In this document: in pieces, positions 60,514 to 64,000 of the stretch
How the letters are laid out: each line of letters starts with the position of its first letter
How positions within the stretch are numbered: position 1 is the first letter of the stretch
Source of the DNA: Rhodopirellula sp. SM50
GTDB taxonomy: Bacteria > Planctomycetota > Planctomycetia > Pirellulales > Pirellulaceae
NCBI RefSeq assembly: GCF_002289565.1
Contig: NZ_NTFY01000013.1
Location: forward strand, 1 to 64,000
Direction: 5' to 3'
Length of the DNA stretch: 64,000 nucleotides
Notes under the pieces: generated by a model
Seen by the model: only the letters and a program-made list of their open reading frames with translations
The model's database searches: none
Told to the model about the DNA's origin: nothing
Translations under genes and position numbers: made by a program

Positions 60514-60831
60514 ATGAAACAGCTTGCGATTGTGACGGCGGTTTGTTGTCTGGGTTTGACTTGTGTTGGGAAGGCGGAGGCTGAAGCGGAGCAAACCAAC
60601 ACGCCTCAGTACGTTGTGGCGCCGATCGAAACCGAAGTGCAACGTCGAGAGATTTCGGGAAGTGCCAGTGCTTATGCGATGGTCAACTGCAACGCGTTTG
60701 TGGTTGATTCTCAATTTGCTCCGAATGCCTTTGACACCACATCGCTGATGTCGGAATTGCGTACGCTTGCCGATGCGGATGCTGGTCCGTTGAAACTTGT
60801 CGTGCGATTGAATCGGTTGGACCAGGATTGA
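60514..60831 (+). CDS. Small exported protein, possibly the 5' half of a split thioredoxin-like gene
   Basis: A 105-residue protein with a signal peptide (MKQLAIVTAVCCLGLTCVGK). The rest (TPQYVVAPIETEVQRREISG ... LKLVVRLNRLDQD) has no recognised family. Its stop overlaps a TTG start of the thioredoxin-like gene (TTGA). The second protein lacks a signal peptide of its own, though its fold is normally exported, so the two may once have been one protein split by a frameshift. Either two coupled proteins or a broken gene is possible. Confidence 0.55.
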   Translation: MKQLAIVTAVCCLGLTCVGKAEAEAEQTNTPQYVVAPIETEVQRREISGSASAYAMVNCNAFVVDSQFAPNAFDTTSLMSELRTLADADAGPLKLVVRLNRLDQD

Positions 60832-61495
60832 AGAAGGAGAAGCTTCTTTTTCGAGTGCAAAGTACGGCCGCCGGGCGAGAGCTGGTGGAGCAGATCTTTG
60901 ATGCCCGTCGTCCGCCGACGATTCCGAAGGACATCAAAGACGGTCCGCTGTTTGGTTTCCTTCAGTCTCAGCGAAAGCAATATCGCCCTTCGCCAGCGAT
61001 GAAGCTGGCGCGTGAATTGGGGTTCGAAACGATCAGCTACGTCCATTCGCCGGGGGGTGGGGCGCCGGAGAAACTGATTGGGCATTCGGTTCCCAATTTC
61101 GAGTTGGATCGGGTGGGCGGCGATCGTTTGGAGCTGAATCGATTTCTTGATGGACGGCCGGGTTTGGTGACCTTCTGGGGCGTTGCTTGCGGGCCCTGTT
61201 GCCAAGAAGCCCCACACCTTACGCGGATGCATCAAAAGTACAGCGACAGGTTCGCGATCGTCGCGGTCAACGGATATGACGAGGCGTCCGAGGTAGTTGC
61301 CAAGTTCGCGACGCAGAACAAACTGGAGCATCCGATCGTGTTAGGCGGCGGAGAAGTCGCGTCGAACGTCTACTTTGTTGGCGCCTATCCGACGACCTTC
61401 TTCGTTGATCGCAAAGGCACGGTGGTCGACTATCAGGTGGGATTCGATTCTGGCGAGGCACTGGAGGACCGGGTTCGTGAGATGGTCGGTGTCCG

Positions 61496-61499
<4 letters not shown>
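60828..61499 (+). CDS. Thioredoxin-like (TlpA/redoxin) protein
   Basis: A 223-residue protein. Residues about 85-223 are a TlpA-type thioredoxin fold: GHSVPNFELDRVGGDRLELN, then GLVTFWGVACGPCCQEAPHL with the CGPC active site, then YPTTFFVDRKGTVVDYQVGF. The N-terminal 80 residues (KKEKLLFRVQSTAAGRELVE) are not assigned. It is a thiol-disulfide reductase by family. The start is a TTG overlapping the previous stop; no signal peptide is present, which is odd for this type and supports a frameshift with the upstream gene. Its stop overlaps the stop of the convergent kinase gene (TTAA). Confidence 0.8.

Positions 61500-64000
<2,501 letters not shown>

Overview
The window looks like a chromosome segment of a marine planctomycete of the Pirellulaceae (Rhodopirellula-like). 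The clues are four formylglycine-type sulfatases, the DUF1592/DUF1552 pair with planctomycete-type cytochrome motifs, a DUF1559 remnant, a large surface protein with the N-terminal signature FERLEARTLLAAG, PQQ-like propeller and EF-hand secreted proteins, and intergenic spaces full of G-rich and palindromic dispersed repeats. No rRNA, tRNA, insertion sequence or CRISPR array was recognised.

Layout. 1-5.0 kb: two sulfatases plus a chimeric DUF1559/sulfatase remnant. 5-11.2 kb: M23 peptidase-like protein, EF-hand protein, and a copper module (operator, P1B ATPase with YHS and heavy-metal-binding domains, CsoR). 11.7-15.7 kb: sialidase-like protein coupled to a tripartite tricarboxylate transporter whose TctC and TctB are fused. 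15.8-21.9 kb: a dipeptidase gene with its middle deleted, the DUF1592/DUF1552 pair, a truncated methyltransferase and a winged-helix protein. 22.5-31 kb: two secreted alpha/beta hydrolases, an RND efflux pair, thiD and a CopD-like membrane protein. 31.4-36 kb: sodium:solute symporter with small partner, and a PQQ-like propeller protein. 36.5-40.8 kb: a four-gene amidoligase cluster (C39-like peptidase, RimK-like ATP-grasp, GCS2-like ligase, N-formylglutamate amidohydrolase-like). 40.9-46.8 kb: repeat-bearing surface protein, HpcH/HpaI aldolase, large sulfatase. 46.8-58.8 kb: a MarR regulator divergent from an 11-gene operon. 59-64 kb: sulfatase, a split thioredoxin-like pair, and a hybrid histidine kinase running off the right edge.

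The most interesting part is the 47.6-58.8 kb operon. It starts with the glycine-to-betaine methyltransferases (GSMT, SDMT) and a BCCT transporter, so it is an osmoadaptation operon. It then continues without a break into a second symporter with small membrane partners, an aspartate-carbamoyltransferase-like enzyme lacking the usual aspartate-binding residues, an asparagine-synthetase-like amidotransferase, an M20 carbamoylase-type hydrolase and a cysteine hydrolase. I infer that the second half makes and recycles an N-carbamoyl amino-acid amide, for example N-alpha-carbamoyl-L-glutamine 1-amide, a compatible solute reported from a halophilic Ectothiorhodospira. The product assignment is a hypothesis; the gene order and motifs are seen directly.

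The second candidate system is the 36.5-40.8 kb amidoligase cluster, which has the parts to make and trim a small glutamate-containing peptide or amide of unknown structure. The window also records genome decay (three gene remnants) and several dispersed repeat families, including nested palindromes of about 150 bp in three places.
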